In this document: one piece after another, positions 7,262-13,381 of the stretch
Layout: the number at the start of each line of letters is the position of its first letter
Position numbering within the stretch: the stretch's first letter is position 1
NCBI GenBank assembly: GCA_903842855.1
Contig: CAIMNT010000072.1
Span: 1 to 19,730, forward strand
Reading direction: 5' to 3'
Length of the DNA stretch: 19,730 bases
Source of the DNA: an uncultured Actinomycetes bacterium
GTDB taxonomy: Bacteria; Actinomycetota; Actinomycetes; Nanopelagicales; Nanopelagicaceae
Position numbers and translations under genes: made by a program
Notes under the pieces: model-generated
The model's database searches: none
What the model was told of the DNA's origin: nothing
Seen by the model: only the letters and a program-made list of their open reading frames with translations

Positions 7262-8293
7262 ATGATTTTTAGAGGTTTGGCCAAGCGCCGTATTGCTTGG
7301 ATCCTCGCCTCCACATCTGTCGCAGCCTTACTTATTGGAGCTGCTCCAGAAGCCGACGCCGCACAATCAATCGCCGCAGTTCAAGCGCAAGTAACCTCCT
7401 TGCAGATTCAGGCTTCGGCTATTGCAGAGCAAGCACAGCAATCCCAGGTTGATCTGATTGCCTTGCAACGCTCCCTTAATTCGATTCAAGCCCAAGATAG
7501 CGTCCAAACTTCAAGTCTTACCGCCCTTAAGAAATCCATTGGAATCTTGGCCTCTGAGCAGTACAAGAATGGTTTCCTAGGTCAAGGTATGACCTTGATG
7601 TTCTCCTCTGATCCAACTCAATATCTCAACAGCGCCCAATCTCTCAGCGTTGTAGAAGCCCAGAACGCGATCAGGATGCGAAAGTTCGCCGCAGCAGATA
7701 TCGCCCTCAAAAGCACCGCTCTTACGTTGAATCAAAAGGTGGCTCTGGTCGCGGCGGCCAAGGCAAAGTATCAAGCCCAAGAGGTTGCTGCCCAAGCAAA
7801 GTTGGCCCAGGCACAAAAATTATTGAAAGGACTCACCAAGGCGGAACGAGCCAGACTTGCCGCCCTTCAGGCCTCACAAGACAGCGCGTATCAAAAGCGC
7901 TCACTTGCTCTGGCTAAGGGAAAAATTGCGGCGAGCGGAGCAGAGGCGATCGCACTTCGTTACGCGCTCAGACAATTGGGCTCTCGTTATATGTTTGGCG
8001 GCGCAGGTCTGGTCTACTGGGATTGTTCAGGCCTCACCATGCGAGCGCTGCAACAAGCAGGGATATCGGTTCCTCACTCTGCATCAGCACAAACTGCCTA
8101 TGGCAAGCGAATTCCACTCAATCAGATTCGACCAGGAGACTTAGTCTTCTTTGGGCAACCCGTTTCTCACGTGGGAATTTACTTCGGAGGGGGCAAGATG
8201 GTTGATGCACCTCATACCGGAGCTCGAGTCCGGATTGAGACCTTTGGTTCTTGGTTTGGTGGCGAAAAGTTTGTTGCAGCTCGTCGCTTTTAA
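7262..8293 (+). CDS. Secreted NlpC/P60 peptidoglycan endopeptidase with coiled-coil N-terminus (RipA-like)
   Basis: The protein has 343 residues. A signal peptide (KRRIAWILASTSVAALLIGAAPEADA, cleavage near 33) is followed by a long Ala/Gln-rich coiled-coil region (about 35-100 and 135-215) like that of RipA and PcsB. The C-terminal NlpC/P60 domain (about 225-343) shows the catalytic residues: Cys255 in YWDCSGL, His303 in VSHVGIYFGGGKMVDAPH, and His318 as the likely third residue. Such enzymes cut peptide stems (D-Glu to mDAP) and split daughter cells; the coiled coil usually handles autoinhibition or recruitment. Divergent from the DPA operon, so both neighbours serve the envelope. Its TAA shares the TTAA palindrome with the stop of the convergent small gene. 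Confidence 0.92.
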   Translation: MIFRGLAKRRIAWILASTSVAALLIGAAPEADAAQSIAAVQAQVTSLQIQASAIAEQAQQSQVDLIALQRSLNSIQAQDSVQTSSLTALKKSIGILASEQYKNGFLGQGMTLMFSSDPTQYLNSAQSLSVVEAQNAIRMRKFAAADIALKSTALTLNQKVALVAAAKAKYQAQEVAAQAKLAQAQKLLKGLTKAERARLAALQASQDSAYQKRSLALAKGKIAASGAEAIALRYALRQLGSRYMFGGAGLVYWDCSGLTMRALQQAGISVPHSASAQTAYGKRIPLNQIRPGDLVFFGQPVSHVGIYFGGGKMVDAPHTGARVRIETFGSWFGGEKFVAARRF

Positions 8294-8436
8294 GAAGTTT
8301 TAACTCCGGCAGGTGCACCTGAATCACATCTACACAATTGATCAGCCCCAAATCCTGCTAGAGCCGTCTCTATATGTTCACCGCAACCAACCCAGGTAAC
8401 TTTTCCGCAGGTTTCGCAGAGCGCAGGGCTACACAT
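8290..8436 (-). CDS. Small Cys-rich putative zinc-binding protein, copy 2 (48 aa)
   Basis: The 48-residue product reads MCSPALCETCGKVTWVGCGE and continues HIETALAGFGADQLCRCD. Cys2, Cys7, Cys10, Cys18, His21, Cys35 and Cys37 could bind zinc. The CxxCGKxTWxGCGxHxE core is one I recognise from many short uncharacterised bacterial and eukaryotic proteins, of unknown function. It is a clear paralogue of the gene just upstream, 7 nt away; a GAGG Shine-Dalgarno element about 10 nt before the ATG overlaps that gene's stop. A longer in-frame extension (to 8583) would lie in the other frame of copy 1 and is rejected. The stop overlaps that of the convergent NlpC/P60 gene by 4 nt. Confidence 0.8.
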   Translation of the reverse strand: MCSPALCETCGKVTWVGCGEHIETALAGFGADQLCRCDSGAPAGVKTS

Positions 8437-8443
8437 CGATTCG

Positions 8444-8611
8444 CTACCTCTTTCCAAATAACCTAGATAAGAAGCCGGGAACTCTAGGATCATTTTGATG
8501 TCCTTGGCAGCGCTCAGATTTAGGCACTCCTCGCAAAACTTCCTCAACGTGTTTCCCGCAACCCGACCACGAAGCTTTGCCACACTTACGACACTTAGTT
8601 TTGGTACACAT
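8444..8611 (-). CDS. Small Cys-rich putative zinc-binding protein, copy 1 (55 aa)
   Basis: The 55-residue product begins MCTKTKCRKCGKASWSGCGK and continues HVEEVLRGVPKSERCQGHQN, ending in a basic tail LSRLFGKR. Cys2, Cys7, Cys10, Cys18, His21 and Cys35 match those of the next gene, along with Gly11-Lys12, Trp15, Gly17, Gly19, Glu23, Leu26 and Gly28. The pattern MCxxxxCxxCGKxxWxGCGxHhExxLxG recalls a widespread family of tiny uncharacterised proteins; a zinc ribbon or treble-clef fold is a guess. TGAGG lies 8-9 nt before the ATG. The two genes form a mini-operon with a 7-nt gap. The function is unknown to me. Confidence 0.82.
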   Translation of the reverse strand: MCTKTKCRKCGKASWSGCGKHVEEVLRGVPKSERCQGHQNDPRVPGFLSRLFGKR

Positions 8612-8636
8612 TATTCATTCCTCACTTATGTGTCGA

Positions 8637-9206
8637 CTATAGCGGCTCCCGAAAGGTAAGACAGAATCTTTTAGTGTGACTTTGCCCAAGCGAAAGACCT
8701 CGCTCATTTAACATTAAATGAGCGAGGTGTGCTCTTCCGATCTCGATCAAACGAGGCTTCTTCTCCTCGGGAAGTTCGCGCTCTAGAGAGATGGTCAGAA
8801 TTCCATCCTTAAGCTCCGAGCCGGTGACCTTCATGTGATCGGCCAAGGCAAAGGTCTGGCGGAATTGGCGCCCAGCAATGCCCTTATAAACGTAGGAACC
8901 ATCATTGCTATCTTCGCTGCCCTGCTTTGAACCTTCGATGGTTAATTGGTTGTTATGCAGCTCGACACGGAGTTCAGGCTTGGAGAATCCGGCAACCGCC
9001 ATCTCGATCTCGTAGAGATCCTCGGTGCGCTGCTTGATGTTGTAAGGAGGGTAGGACGAAGTTCCACCCATTAGGTTATTTTGAAGTTGTTCCAAGAGAC
9101 GCCACTCCCGATCAAAACCGACCGACCACGCCTCTAGATTTGGAAAGTACTCGGCGATGGATGGAAATGAGTTGCGACGATCATTCTGAACTAGCGTGTA
9201 TGACAT
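8637..9206 (-). CDS. Hsp20/alpha-crystallin small heat-shock protein (IbpA-like), 3' end probably corrupted
   Basis: The reading frame gives 189 residues. Residues about 1-45 (SFPSIAEYFPNLEAWSVGFDREWRLLEQL) resemble the IbpA N-terminal arm, and about 52-150 form the alpha-crystallin domain (PPYNIKQRTEDLYEIEMAVAGFSKPELRVEL, YVYKGIAGRQFRQTFALADHMKV, LKDGILTISLERELPEEKKP). The LIEI (153-156) stands where the C-terminal IxI-type anchor normally is. From residue 155 the codons GAG ATC GGA AGA GCA CAC give EIGRAH, the translation of an Illumina adapter, and the following ~29 residues show no similarity to Hsp20. The real C terminus probably ends soon after 156. The start has AAAGGAG at ideal spacing. 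It is a holdase chaperone of aggregating proteins; a SigH/SigR-like promoter lies upstream. Confidence 0.9.
   Translation of the reverse strand: MSYTLVQNDRRNSFPSIAEYFPNLEAWSVGFDREWRLLEQLQNNLMGGTSSYPPYNIKQRTEDLYEIEMAVAGFSKPELRVELHNNQLTIEGSKQGSEDSNDGSYVYKGIAGRQFRQTFALADHMKVTGSELKDGILTISLERELPEEKKPRLIEIGRAHLAHLMLNERGLSLGQSHTKRFCLTFREPL
8697..8728 (-). terminator. Perfect 15-bp inverted repeat at the end of hsp20 (terminator-like or artefact)
   Basis: ACCTCGCTCATTTAA (8697-8711) is the exact reverse complement of 8714-8728, with a 2-nt centre. On the minus strand the stem has a GC-rich base followed by TCTTTCGCTT, acceptable for a rho-independent terminator of hsp20. It nevertheless lies inside the apparent reading frame and abuts the adapter-identical 17-mer, so it could also be an assembly palindrome. 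Confidence 0.5.
8727..8743. other. 17-nt exact match to Illumina TruSeq adapter end
   Basis: The bases GTGTGCTCTTCCGATCT match the 3' end of the standard Illumina adapter; on the minus strand this is AGATCGGAAGAGCACAC. A chance 17-mer identity at the exact point where the Hsp20 homology stops is very unlikely. It marks untrimmed adapter and a possibly false join in the assembly. Confidence 0.85.
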
Positions 9207-9290
9207 TTAGATTTCTCCTTTTAATTAGCGAGATACCTACCTGCCCGAGCGAGTGACTACGGCAGTGGAGCCAGCTCACCCAGTGCCTTC

Positions 9291-9317
9291 GGTGAACCCC
9301 CATGTGGCGAGTTCACC
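9291..9317 (-). promoter_or_regulatory. Inverted repeat at the predicted 5' end of hsp20 mRNA
   Basis: GGTGAAC (9291-9297) and GTTCACC (9311-9317) form a 7-bp inverted repeat spaced by 13 nt. It begins about where the SigH-like promoter would start transcription, so it could be a repressor operator or a 5'-terminal stem-loop in the roughly 105-nt leader. A second, imperfect repeat (GGCAGTGG / CCAGTGCC, one mismatch) lies at 9261-9287. Confidence 0.45.
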
Positions 9318-9323
9318 TGTGTA

Positions 9324-9349
9324 AACGAAGGGGTCGAAAAAGTTATTCC
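9324..9349 (-). promoter_or_regulatory. SigH/SigR-type promoter for hsp20
   Basis: On the minus strand GGGAAT, with its GGAAT core at 9349-9345, is followed after 18 nt by GTT (9326-9324). GGAAT-N18-GTT is the consensus of the actinobacterial heat/thiol-stress sigma factors SigH and SigR. No HAIR (HspR) or CIRCE element was seen upstream of hsp20. Confidence 0.6.
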
Positions 9350-9375
9350 CATCAGAGAGAAATTTTAGAAAAAAT

Positions 9376-9405
9376 TTCACAAGATTTCCATGCCCTGCCT
9401 ATGAT
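9376..9405 (+). promoter_or_regulatory. Promoter of tRNA-Pro
   Basis: TTCACA (9376-9381), an 18-nt spacer and TATGAT (9400-9405) lie directly before the tRNA at 9415, placing the transcription start a few bases ahead of the mature 5' end. Confidence 0.5.
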
Positions 9406-9414
9406 TTGGGTTTC

Positions 9415-9488
9415 CGGGATGTAGCGCAGTTTGGTAGCGCACCAGGCTGGGGGTCTGGGGGCCGCGGGTTCAAATCCCGCCATCCCGA
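9415..9488 (+). tRNA. tRNA-Pro (anticodon GGG)
   Basis: The full cloverleaf can be drawn: acceptor CGGGATG with CATCCCG, D stem GCGC/GCGC, anticodon stem CCAGG/TCTGG with loop CTGGGGG (anticodon GGG at 9449-9451), T stem GCGGG/CCCGC with loop TTCAAAT, and discriminator A. It reads CCC and CCU codons. CCA is not encoded. The end of uxuA lies 6 bp beyond it on the other strand. Confidence 0.96.
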
Positions 9489-9494
9489 CGCCGG

Positions 9495-10535
9495 CTACTG
9501 AGCCACCTTGGGCTTGCCATAAATCGCGTGAATCAAGCCTCGGATGTAACCGAGGGCAAAGAGCCGCCCCAGAGTTTCATAAGCCGGACGTTCGTTGCTC
9601 TCCCCGTACATGGTCGGAACATGGTCTGGCCTCATCGGTCCGTCAAACCCCACTTCTTGGTAAGCCCGAATGCAAGCCGGTAGGTCGTTCTGCCCGGCAT
9701 CGTGGAAGGTCTCTTCGAAATCGCTGGCATCTCCCACGATGTCGCGGAAGTGCACGAAGGCGATGGCATCTCGAGCACCGAACTCCCTAATTACGCCTGG
9801 CAGATCGTCGGTCATGAGCGCGAAGTTTCCTTGGCAGAGGGTGATCCCATTTGAGCGCGAAGGGTAAAGATCTAACAAGCGCCGATAGTTCTCGATCGAA
9901 TTCATAATCCGAGGCATCCCCCGCATTTCTTCCAACGGCGGATCATCAGGGTGCATCCCAAGGCGAACATTTGCCGCCTCTGCAACTGGAACTACAGCAT
10001 CAAGAAAATATTTGAGTGCATCCCACAACTGTTCTGATGAGTATTGCCCAGGTTCCGCGATGCGAGACATTGGTTCGGTGTCGGAGAGTTTGAATCCCGT
10101 TACTAGGGCGCCCCCACGAGAAACAATATCGGTGCGAGTTCTGGCCCAACTAGAGACCGCCATCCAGTTATAGCAAAGGGTCTTGATCCCCAACTTACCC
10201 ATCGCTTCGATCTGCTCAATCACCTTGGCAATCTGCTCATCTCTGCCTGGTAAGCCCAGTCGAATCAAGTCCATAGGCGCTGTATCTTCAATACCGATCA
10301 TCTCAATTCCGTGCGCGGCGAAGATCTCTTTATCGCGCTTTATTCCCTCTAAAGACCAAGGAACAATTCCATCTGTAAAGCCCGCAGAAAGTTTTCCATC
10401 TCCTACTGATGCGAACATCCTCTGCTCTTGTTCTGCACCTTGTAGCAGTGAGACGGTATTGCTAACACCGCATTGTTTTACAAGTTCCCAGAGCGCAGAT
10501 GGTCTGGCAGATAGCTGTTCGCTGAGGTGAATCAC
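9495..10535 (-). CDS. uxuA: Mannonate dehydratase
   Basis: The protein has 346 residues, the length of the shorter UxuA form found in Gram-positive bacteria. It is a TIM-barrel metalloenzyme that dehydrates D-mannonate to 2-keto-3-deoxy-D-gluconate. The metal ligands known in UxuA correspond to His195 (GMHPDDPP), Cys234 (LCQGNF), His262 (VHFRDI) and Asp304 (RPDHVPTMYGE); FHDAGQND (277-284) is also conserved. The start is a GTG directly after the SDR stop codon, with a strong AAAGGAGG at 7-8 nt. It is the last gene of the ADH-lactonase-SDR-uxuA run. The gene ends 6 bp from tRNA-Pro on the opposite strand. The family is certain; activity on related aldonates cannot be excluded. Confidence 0.93.
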   Translation of the reverse strand: MIHLSEQLSARPSALWELVKQCGVSNTVSLLQGAEQEQRMFASVGDGKLSAGFTDGIVPWSLEGIKRDKEIFAAHGIEMIGIEDTAPMDLIRLGLPGRDEQIAKVIEQIEAMGKLGIKTLCYNWMAVSSWARTRTDIVSRGGALVTGFKLSDTEPMSRIAEPGQYSSEQLWDALKYFLDAVVPVAEAANVRLGMHPDDPPLEEMRGMPRIMNSIENYRRLLDLYPSRSNGITLCQGNFALMTDDLPGVIREFGARDAIAFVHFRDIVGDASDFEETFHDAGQNDLPACIRAYQEVGFDGPMRPDHVPTMYGESNERPAYETLGRLFALGYIRGLIHAIYGKPKVAQ

Positions 10536-11366
10536 TTACTTGCCCTCCTTTGGTGCAGCGGCAGCCAAGCGTGCTAACAATCCGCCATCCACTCGAATAT
10601 CGTCACCCGTCATAAAACTGGCCCGCGGGCTAGTTACAAAGGAGATCACTGCACCTAATTCTTGGATCGTGCCGGTCCGCTGTAGTGCATGTGCTGAACC
10701 CCAGTTATCAACGAGAGCCTGCATGCCAGTGGGCGAACCATCACTAAGTAAACGAGCAGTGTTACGCAACATGGGAGTATCAATCGTTCCGGGACTTATC
10801 GAATTAACTCGAACTCCATGTGGTCCCTCATCCACTGCCATTGCCCGTGCGAGTGAAAGTAACGCCCCCTTGCTTGAGGTATAGGCAGCAACATTTGCCT
10901 GCGTAGCGCTGGCTTGAACCGAGGCGATAATTGCTATTGCACCAGCCTCACTTTTGCGGATCTCGGGAAGAGCAGCTTTGCATGCCAAGAAAACTCCTTT
11001 GACATTTACATTAAAGACTTCATCCCAGACTTCAATCGGGGTATCGAGCGCCGTTCCGTACCGTTGAATTCCGGCAGAAGTTACCAAGACATCGAGTTGC
11101 CCGTATTGGGTTAGCGCTAGTGCTACCGCTGCTTGTGCTGTCTCTGGATCATCAATCGGACCAGCTGCAGCGACTGCAGTGCCGCCCGCAATCCGGATCT
11201 CTTGCACTACAAGATTTGCCTCACCAATCGATAGACCATGTACGACAACCGAAGCACCTTGCCTAGCCAGTTCATTAGCGGCGCCCCTACCAATTCCGCT
11301 GGAGCCTCCAGTGACCAGAGCGACGCGTCCGGACTGCTCGCCGGCAGAACTAAGTATTGAAGACAT
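10536..11366 (-). CDS. SDR-family sugar or sugar-acid oxidoreductase
   Basis: This classical short-chain dehydrogenase has 276 residues: TGGSSGIG cofactor loop (19-26), TSAG (96-99) where NxAG is usual, NVNVKG (119-124), catalytic Ser149 with YTSSK (Tyr162, Lys166), and a closing DIRVDGG. It uses NAD(P)(H). Two roles fit the context: fructuronate reductase of the SDR type (as uxuB next to uxuA in Bacillus), or a sugar/deoxy-sugar-acid dehydrogenase paired with the lactonase upstream. The sequence alone does not decide. The ATG is preceded by AGGAAAGG and overlaps the lactonase gene by 17 nt; its stop abuts the uxuA start. Confidence 0.85.
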   Translation of the reverse strand: MSSILSSAGEQSGRVALVTGGSSGIGRGAANELARQGASVVVHGLSIGEANLVVQEIRIAGGTAVAAAGPIDDPETAQAAVALALTQYGQLDVLVTSAGIQRYGTALDTPIEVWDEVFNVNVKGVFLACKAALPEIRKSEAGAIAIIASVQASATQANVAAYTSSKGALLSLARAMAVDEGPHGVRVNSISPGTIDTPMLRNTARLLSDGSPTGMQALVDNWGSAHALQRTGTIQELGAVISFVTSPRASFMTGDDIRVDGGLLARLAAAAPKEGK

Positions 11367-12237
11367 ATTGCGCCTTTCCTGTTACACCTGTCTGGACTGT
11401 GAAAACTGCTCCCGCGAGTTCGTGCTCGTCGTGCCAACCATTATCACCTGTTGCTGTTGTTACTACTAGAGTCTTGAGATCTGCTCCCGCAAAGGCGCAA
11501 CTGGAGACAAAGCGCACTGGAAAATCAATCGTTGCGACTAATTCAAAATTGGGGGAATATCGCCGGATACAACTTCCATTCCAGAAGGCGATCCAGATGC
11601 CGCCCTCGCTATCGACGGTCATTCCATCTGGATATTGCTCCGCGGCTGGGTCGAATGTGAGCACCGAGCGTTGGTTTGAAATCTCTCCATCATCATAATC
11701 AAAGGCGAAGAGAGTGAGCTTCGCGGTATCTATTAAGTAGAAGGTGGAGCCATCGGGACTCCAATCCATTCCATTACTGAGTCCCATCCCAGATAAGACT
11801 CGTTTCATCTCTTTGCCATCCGCGCTTAATCTATGTAGACCTATCCGATCGGTCTTTGCCCCGTAAGCGCTAGTGCCGATCCAGACTTCACCACAGGGAC
11901 CTACTTTTGCATCGTTCCAGCGCATTGGGATTGGATCAGCTGACCCATCTGCTGCAACTCTTCCCGGCAACCTCTTTATTGAACCATCAGGCTCCTGCAA
12001 ATCAGGACCGTTGGCGTTTCCTAAAAGCCAGCCTCCATTACTTCGCGGGAGTACGAAACTAACATTTTCAGAGGTTTTAAATTCACCCAAATCATCAGAG
12101 ATTAAATCTCGCCACAAAACTCTGTTATTCAAAATATCTACCCAGTGAAGCATCTCGTGATTTACGCCGGTAACAACAGGACCCTCACCCACATGACATT
12201 TGCGTAGATCTATCGCGGTTGGCTTCACGATCTTCAT
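11350..12237 (-). CDS. SMP-30/gluconolactonase family sugar lactonase
   Basis: The protein has 295 residues and the six-bladed beta-propeller pattern of SMP-30/regucalcin lactonases. Metal-binding positions are visible: Glu in HVGEGPVV near residue 18, Asn/Asp in GLSNGMDWSPDGSTFYLIDT, and Asp in YPDGMTVDSEGGIWIAFWNGSCIRRYSP. These enzymes open aldonolactones to aldonic acids, which suits a position between a dehydrogenase and sugar-acid dehydratases. The start MKIVKPTAIDL is where homologues begin; only a weak AAAGAG precedes it. An upstream in-frame extension would overlap the dehydrogenase gene and is not family-like. It overlaps the next gene by 17 nt, so it is operonic. Confidence 0.88.
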   Translation of the reverse strand: MKIVKPTAIDLRKCHVGEGPVVTGVNHEMLHWVDILNNRVLWRDLISDDLGEFKTSENVSFVLPRSNGGWLLGNANGPDLQEPDGSIKRLPGRVAADGSADPIPMRWNDAKVGPCGEVWIGTSAYGAKTDRIGLHRLSADGKEMKRVLSGMGLSNGMDWSPDGSTFYLIDTAKLTLFAFDYDDGEISNQRSVLTFDPAAEQYPDGMTVDSEGGIWIAFWNGSCIRRYSPNFELVATIDFPVRFVSSCAFAGADLKTLVVTTATGDNGWHDEHELAGAVFTVQTGVTGKAQYVFNT

Positions 12238-12259
12238 GATCTCTTTGGACGTGCCATGA

Positions 12260-13282
12260 CTACAACCTCGGATCCACATGAATCTTGGGTCCGGGCTTGG
12301 CATCTGGATTTCGATTTCCCTTTAGTCGATCCATCACCTGATTCATTCCGATGACTTCACTGATCAGCGGCTCTGGATTTACCGCACCCGATGCAAAGTA
12401 ATCGATTGCTCCTTGCAGCCCGGGAGATGCTGACAAGATGCCCACAATTGTGACATCTTGCAGGACCGCAATCTTTGTATCGATCACACTTGGAGCCTCA
12501 GAGAGACCGATCAATACCACTCGACCACCTGGTAATACTTTTTGCAAAGCAAGTGAGGGCATCTGCGCGTCACTAGATGCATCGATCACGGCATCGTATT
12601 CGCGAAGAGGTTTGCGTTTTACCTCTTCAATCGTATGCGTATGCAAGACCCCGATCTTGCGAGCAAGATCTAGCGCAGATTGCCGGGAACCAGCTACATG
12701 GACCTCTAGATTCTTGGCCAGGCCAAATTGAGCTGCAAGCAGGCCAATGGTTCCTGCGCCAAGAATCAAAAGTTTTTGATTTTCACCGAGGCCCGTAGCT
12801 TCCACACAGCGCAGCGAATTTCCCGCAGGTTCAATCATCGCTGCTGCAGCAACAGAGATAGATTCGGGAACCTCAAATGCGAATCTCTCCGGAATAAGCA
12901 TCTGCTCGGCTAGCGCCCCACCCCAACCATCCGTTATTCCAAGTTCAATTCGTTCATCGCACAAATAGGTCTTACCCGACGCGCATCGGGCGCAGAGCCC
13001 GCACCCAAGCATCGTGTCACCCGTGACTCGCTTGCCGATCCATTCAGAGCTCACACCTACGCCAACTGCAGTGACAATGCCCGTCCATTCATGTCCGAGT
13101 TGAACAGGGAAGGTGGTTCGACCAGATTGAAAATAGGCCATCTCGCCCGTAAATAATTCGACATCGGTCCCGCAGATTCCTACCCGATCAACATCTAAAA
13201 GTATTTCGCCAACTCCTGGCGAAAGGTCTGGGACCTCTTGAATCTCTACCGTATTCGGTGAAACTACTCGGAGAGCGCGCAC
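12260..13282 (-). CDS. Zinc-dependent medium-chain alcohol/sugar dehydrogenase
   Basis: The 340-residue MDR enzyme has the catalytic zinc site (Cys in VGICGTD and HE in LGHEWTG, about residues 37 and 64-65), four structural-zinc Cys in CGLCARCASGKTYLC (about 94-108), Glu in MIEPAGNSLRCVE and the NAD loop GAGTIG. It belongs with sorbitol, threonine and galactitol-phosphate dehydrogenases; the substrate is unknown, probably a sugar or sugar alcohol oxidised in the first step. I chose the GTG (VRALRVV) because AAGGGA lies 5 nt upstream and homologues begin there. An ATG 33 nt earlier (13315) stands 6 nt after a TATAGC box and could be a leaderless start adding 11 residues. It is the first gene of the minus-strand arm. 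Confidence 0.88.
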   Translation of the reverse strand: MRALRVVSPNTVEIQEVPDLSPGVGEILLDVDRVGICGTDVELFTGEMAYFQSGRTTFPVQLGHEWTGIVTAVGVGVSSEWIGKRVTGDTMLGCGLCARCASGKTYLCDERIELGITDGWGGALAEQMLIPERFAFEVPESISVAAAAMIEPAGNSLRCVEATGLGENQKLLILGAGTIGLLAAQFGLAKNLEVHVAGSRQSALDLARKIGVLHTHTIEEVKRKPLREYDAVIDASSDAQMPSLALQKVLPGGRVVLIGLSEAPSVIDTKIAVLQDVTIVGILSASPGLQGAIDYFASGAVNPEPLISEVIGMNQVMDRLKGNRNPDAKPGPKIHVDPRL

Positions 13283-13346
13283 GCAGTTCCCTTCACGGTC
13301 GAGGTGTGACAACATCGCAATGCTATAGTTTTCTAAATGCTAATGC

Positions 13347-13360
13347 TTAGTTCCAACTAA
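13347..13360. promoter_or_regulatory. Palindrome in the divergent catabolic promoter region (GntR-like operator)
   Basis: TTAGTTCCAACTAA is an inverted repeat of two 6-nt arms around CC. Its GT-N4-AC core resembles sites of GntR/FadR-type sugar-acid repressors. It sits midway in the 100-bp gap between the two catabolic arms, where one regulator could control both. No regulator gene is encoded nearby. Confidence 0.5.
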
Positions 13361-13381
13361 TGGAATAGTGAGTGAGCGGTG

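Noticed and set aside
8290..8583. A 97-codon minus-strand reading through both small Cys-rich genes
   Set aside because: Its first half is the wrong frame of the 55-aa paralogue; only the last 48 codons carry the conserved motif and have their own ribosome binding site.
9261..9287. Imperfect repeat in the hsp20 leader as a classical HspR (HAIR) or CIRCE site
   Set aside because: Neither CTTGAGT-N7-ACTCAAG nor the CIRCE arms are present.
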